Source: Thermoplasmatales archaeon UBA582 (GTDB lineage: Archaea; Thermoplasmatota; Thermoplasmata; Thermoplasmatales; Thermoplasmataceae). From it: DNA of 7,168 nt. Position 1 is the first letter of the stretch. Every line of letters begins with the position of its first letter. Positions 5,547 through 7,168 of this stretch are shown here, in pieces. The translations under genes and the position numbers were made by a program. The stretch spans positions 1 through 7,168 of the forward strand of contig DAQB01000037.1 in assembly GCA_002502705.1 (NCBI GenBank). The letters run 5' to 3'. The notes under the pieces were generated by a model. It worked only from the letters and a program-made list of their open reading frames with translations, was not told the origin of the DNA and made no database searches.

Positions 5547-6938
5547 ATGAACGTTTTAGAAGAACTAAAAGAGGTGCTCGGTGATCGTTTATTGACACGG
5601 GAAGAGGACAAGATTCCATATATGAGAGACGCTTCTTATTTTGCCGGTAAAATACCAGACGCCGTTGCTATCCCAAAAACATCCGGGGAGATATCTGCTA
5701 TAATGAAGATGTGCTCGTCTTTCAAGGTTCCTGTTACCATAAGGTCTGGAGGGTCTTCACTAACGGGTTCCTCAGTCCCTACGCATGGAGGCATACTTAT
5801 TTCAATGTCCGCCATGAACCGGATCCTTGCAGTAAAGCCCGAGGATTCATATGTTATAGCTGAACCCGGCGTAAGACTGGACGATCTGAACAGGGAACTG
5901 GAAAAAATAGGTTTTTTCTATCCACCTGATCCTGCAAGCTCAATGGCTGCGACGGTTGGTGGTACTATATCCACAAATGCTGGTGGATTGAGGGCTTCAT
6001 ACTATGGTACTACGAAGGAATGGGTGCTAGGAGTTGAGGTTGTGCTTCCAAACGGAGAGATTGTAGAATTTGGCGGTAAAACACTCAAGCGCACAAAGGG
6101 GTACGATCTTACAGCCCTGATGATAGGGAACGAAGGTACCCTGGGCATCATAACCAGGGCTATACTTAAGATCTGGCCTGTTCCGGAGAAAGTGGGGAGA
6201 ATAATATCATATTTTACTGAAATAACGGATGTTGGTAGATCTGTTTCAGAATTGAAGAAAAATGGAATCATACCATATATCGCTGAATTCATGGATGCGC
6301 TGTCTATGGAATCAGTCAGGAGAGCCAATGGAATATCATTTCCTGATGCCGCCAGGTTTCTCCTGATGATAGATATCGCTTCCACAAAAGAATCCATTTC
6401 CAGGTTACTGGAGAAAGCAAAGGGGATCATATCTGCCTTTGACCCTGTTTCCATTGATGTTACATTAGATAAGGATGAAATGGCAAAGATGTATCAGGCG
6501 AGGAAAGGTCTCTATTCATCCTCTTTATCTCTCAGAACGGATAAGCATCAGTACGTTGTGATTGCGGATCTTGTTGTTCCAGCTTCTGAGTTACCAGCTG
6601 CATTTACAGAGATTCAAGAGATGATTGATAAATCTAGGCTGAAGGTCATGCTGTTTGGACACATCGGTGATGGAAATATTCATGGAAACATATTTGCTGA
6701 TACCAGATCAACGGAAGAGATGGAAAAAGTTGATTCTCTTCAGATGAATCTTGCGAAAATAGTGCTATCGCATGGCGGATCTGTATCGGCTGAGCATGGG
6801 ATAGGGATAGAAAAGAAGACGCTTCTTATTGAGGAACTGAGAGAGAGGAATTCAGAATTTAATCTAAAACTGATGCGGAGCATTAAGGATAACTTTGATC
6901 CGCAAGGTTTACTTAACCGGGGTAAGATTTTTGACTGA
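5547..6938 (+). CDS. glcD: FAD-linked 2-hydroxy-acid oxidase/dehydrogenase, GlcD family
   Basis: This 463-residue flavoprotein oxidises a 2-hydroxy acid such as glycolate or D-lactate to the 2-oxo acid; which substrate cannot be told from sequence. The N-terminal FAD-binding domain (about 35-215) shows RSGGSSLTGSSVP (66-78) and PPDPASSMAATVGGT (126-140) followed by STNAGG (142-147), the loops that hold the flavin. The C-terminal FAD-oxidase domain contains GHIGDGNIHGN (371-381), with metal/substrate-type histidines, SAEHGIG (414-420), and the family ending DPQGLLNRGKIF. Length is normal. The frame opens at ATG 5487, giving 20 more residues, but those are unlike the family, whose members begin near MNVLEELKEVLGDRLL, so ATG 5547 is preferred. 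It is followed directly by an Fe-S subunit gene overlapping by 8 bp, so the two form an operon and probably a membrane-associated electron-transfer complex. Confidence 0.93.
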   Translation: MNVLEELKEVLGDRLLTREEDKIPYMRDASYFAGKIPDAVAIPKTSGEISAIMKMCSSFKVPVTIRSGGSSLTGSSVPTHGGILISMSAMNRILAVKPEDSYVIAEPGVRLDDLNRELEKIGFFYPPDPASSMAATVGGTISTNAGGLRASYYGTTKEWVLGVEVVLPNGEIVEFGGKTLKRTKGYDLTALMIGNEGTLGIITRAILKIWPVPEKVGRIISYFTEITDVGRSVSELKKNGIIPYIAEFMDALSMESVRRANGISFPDAARFLLMIDIASTKESISRLLEKAKGIISAFDPVSIDVTLDKDEMAKMYQARKGLYSSSLSLRTDKHQYVVIADLVVPASELPAAFTEIQEMIDKSRLKVMLFGHIGDGNIHGNIFADTRSTEEMEKVDSLQMNLAKIVLSHGGSVSAEHGIGIEKKTLLIEELRERNSEFNLKLMRSIKDNFDPQGLLNRGKIFD

Positions 6939-7168
6939 AAAGACGGAACTGTTAAAAGAGCTGCAGGAGGAAGTGGATAAATGCATTAATTGTGGTTTCT
7001 GCGAAAGTGTATGCCCAACTCTGCCTGCTTCCGGCTTCAGATCATCAATAGGTGCCAGAGGAAGAGTGGACATTGCAAGTGCACTGCTTGGAGAATTGGA
7101 AAAGAATGGAAGATCAAGCCTTGAAATATCAGAATCATTTTATTCCTGCCTTGACTGTTTTGCGTGCC
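6931..7168 (+). CDS. GlcF/LldE-type iron-sulfur subunit, partial (cut by window end)
   Basis: The first 79 codons of a gene that continues beyond the window. Residues 18-29 are a ferredoxin-type [4Fe-4S] motif, C-I-N-C-G-F-C-E-S-V-C-P (Cys18, 21, 24, 28). After the conserved GARGRVDIASALL region (41-53) a second motif begins, SCLDCFAC (Cys73, 76, 79), and is cut off before its fourth cysteine. This two-cluster layout is that of the electron-accepting partner of GlcD (GlcF), expected to continue with CCG-type cysteine-rich domains. The start is inferred as TTG 6931, overlapping the glcD stop (TTGACTGA). GTG 6973 would leave only three residues before the first cysteine and is less likely. Electrons from the GlcD flavin would pass through these clusters to a quinone or other carrier. 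Confidence 0.85.
   Translation, partial: MTEKTELLKELQEEVDKCINCGFCESVCPTLPASGFRSSIGARGRVDIASALLGELEKNGRSSLEISESFYSCLDCFAC

Noticed and set aside
6002..6454. Minus-strand open frame of 150 codons inside glcD
   Set aside because: It is a shadow of glcD, whose domains are continuous through this region.

Overview
The window looks like chromosomal DNA of an archaeon, most likely a Thermoplasmata (Thermoplasmatales-type) euryarchaeon. The reasons are a class I lysyl-tRNA synthetase, a GfcR-type regulator with a phosphoribosyltransferase fold, and a Mrp/NBP35-type iron-sulfur ATPase. In addition, several start codons have an AT-rich TATA-like box centred about 26-31 bases upstream and no Shine-Dalgarno sequence, as expected for leaderless archaeal transcripts. 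The lineage is inferred from gene content and promoter style, not from an rRNA gene.

Layout: 1-213 is AT-rich and geneless, with an imperfect hairpin. 214-402 (minus) is a 62-residue membrane-type small protein with two HxH motifs and an inverted repeat over its promoter. 403-656 is mostly intergenic. 654-1496 (minus) is mrp and 1607-2062 (plus) is a HIT-family protein; they diverge from back-to-back TATA boxes. 2127-4235 (plus) is a tight pair, gfcR then class I lysyl-tRNA synthetase, three bases apart. 4227-4682 (minus) is an OsmC-family protein whose end overlaps the synthetase end by 9 bp. 4683-5107 is geneless, T-rich, and carries a decayed direct repeat and a box C/D-like motif. 5108-5347 (minus) is an unrecognised 79-residue protein with a TTG start and a well-placed TATA box. 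5547-6938 (plus) is glcD, and 6931 to the window end is the start of its iron-sulfur partner subunit (GlcF/LldE type), overlapping glcD by 8 bp.

The recognisable genes are housekeeping or metabolic: Fe-S cluster delivery (Mrp), nucleotide hydrolysis (HIT), transcription control plus tRNA charging (GfcR, LysRS), thiol-peroxide defence (OsmC) and oxidation of a 2-hydroxy acid through a flavoprotein/Fe-S pair (GlcD plus partner). I see no mobile element, CRISPR array, rRNA or tRNA. No clearly new multi-gene system is visible. The points most worth checking are the two small unrecognised proteins, the triple AATACCC element upstream of glcD, the gfcR-lysS coupling, and the unusual KMSKS-loop sequence in the synthetase.
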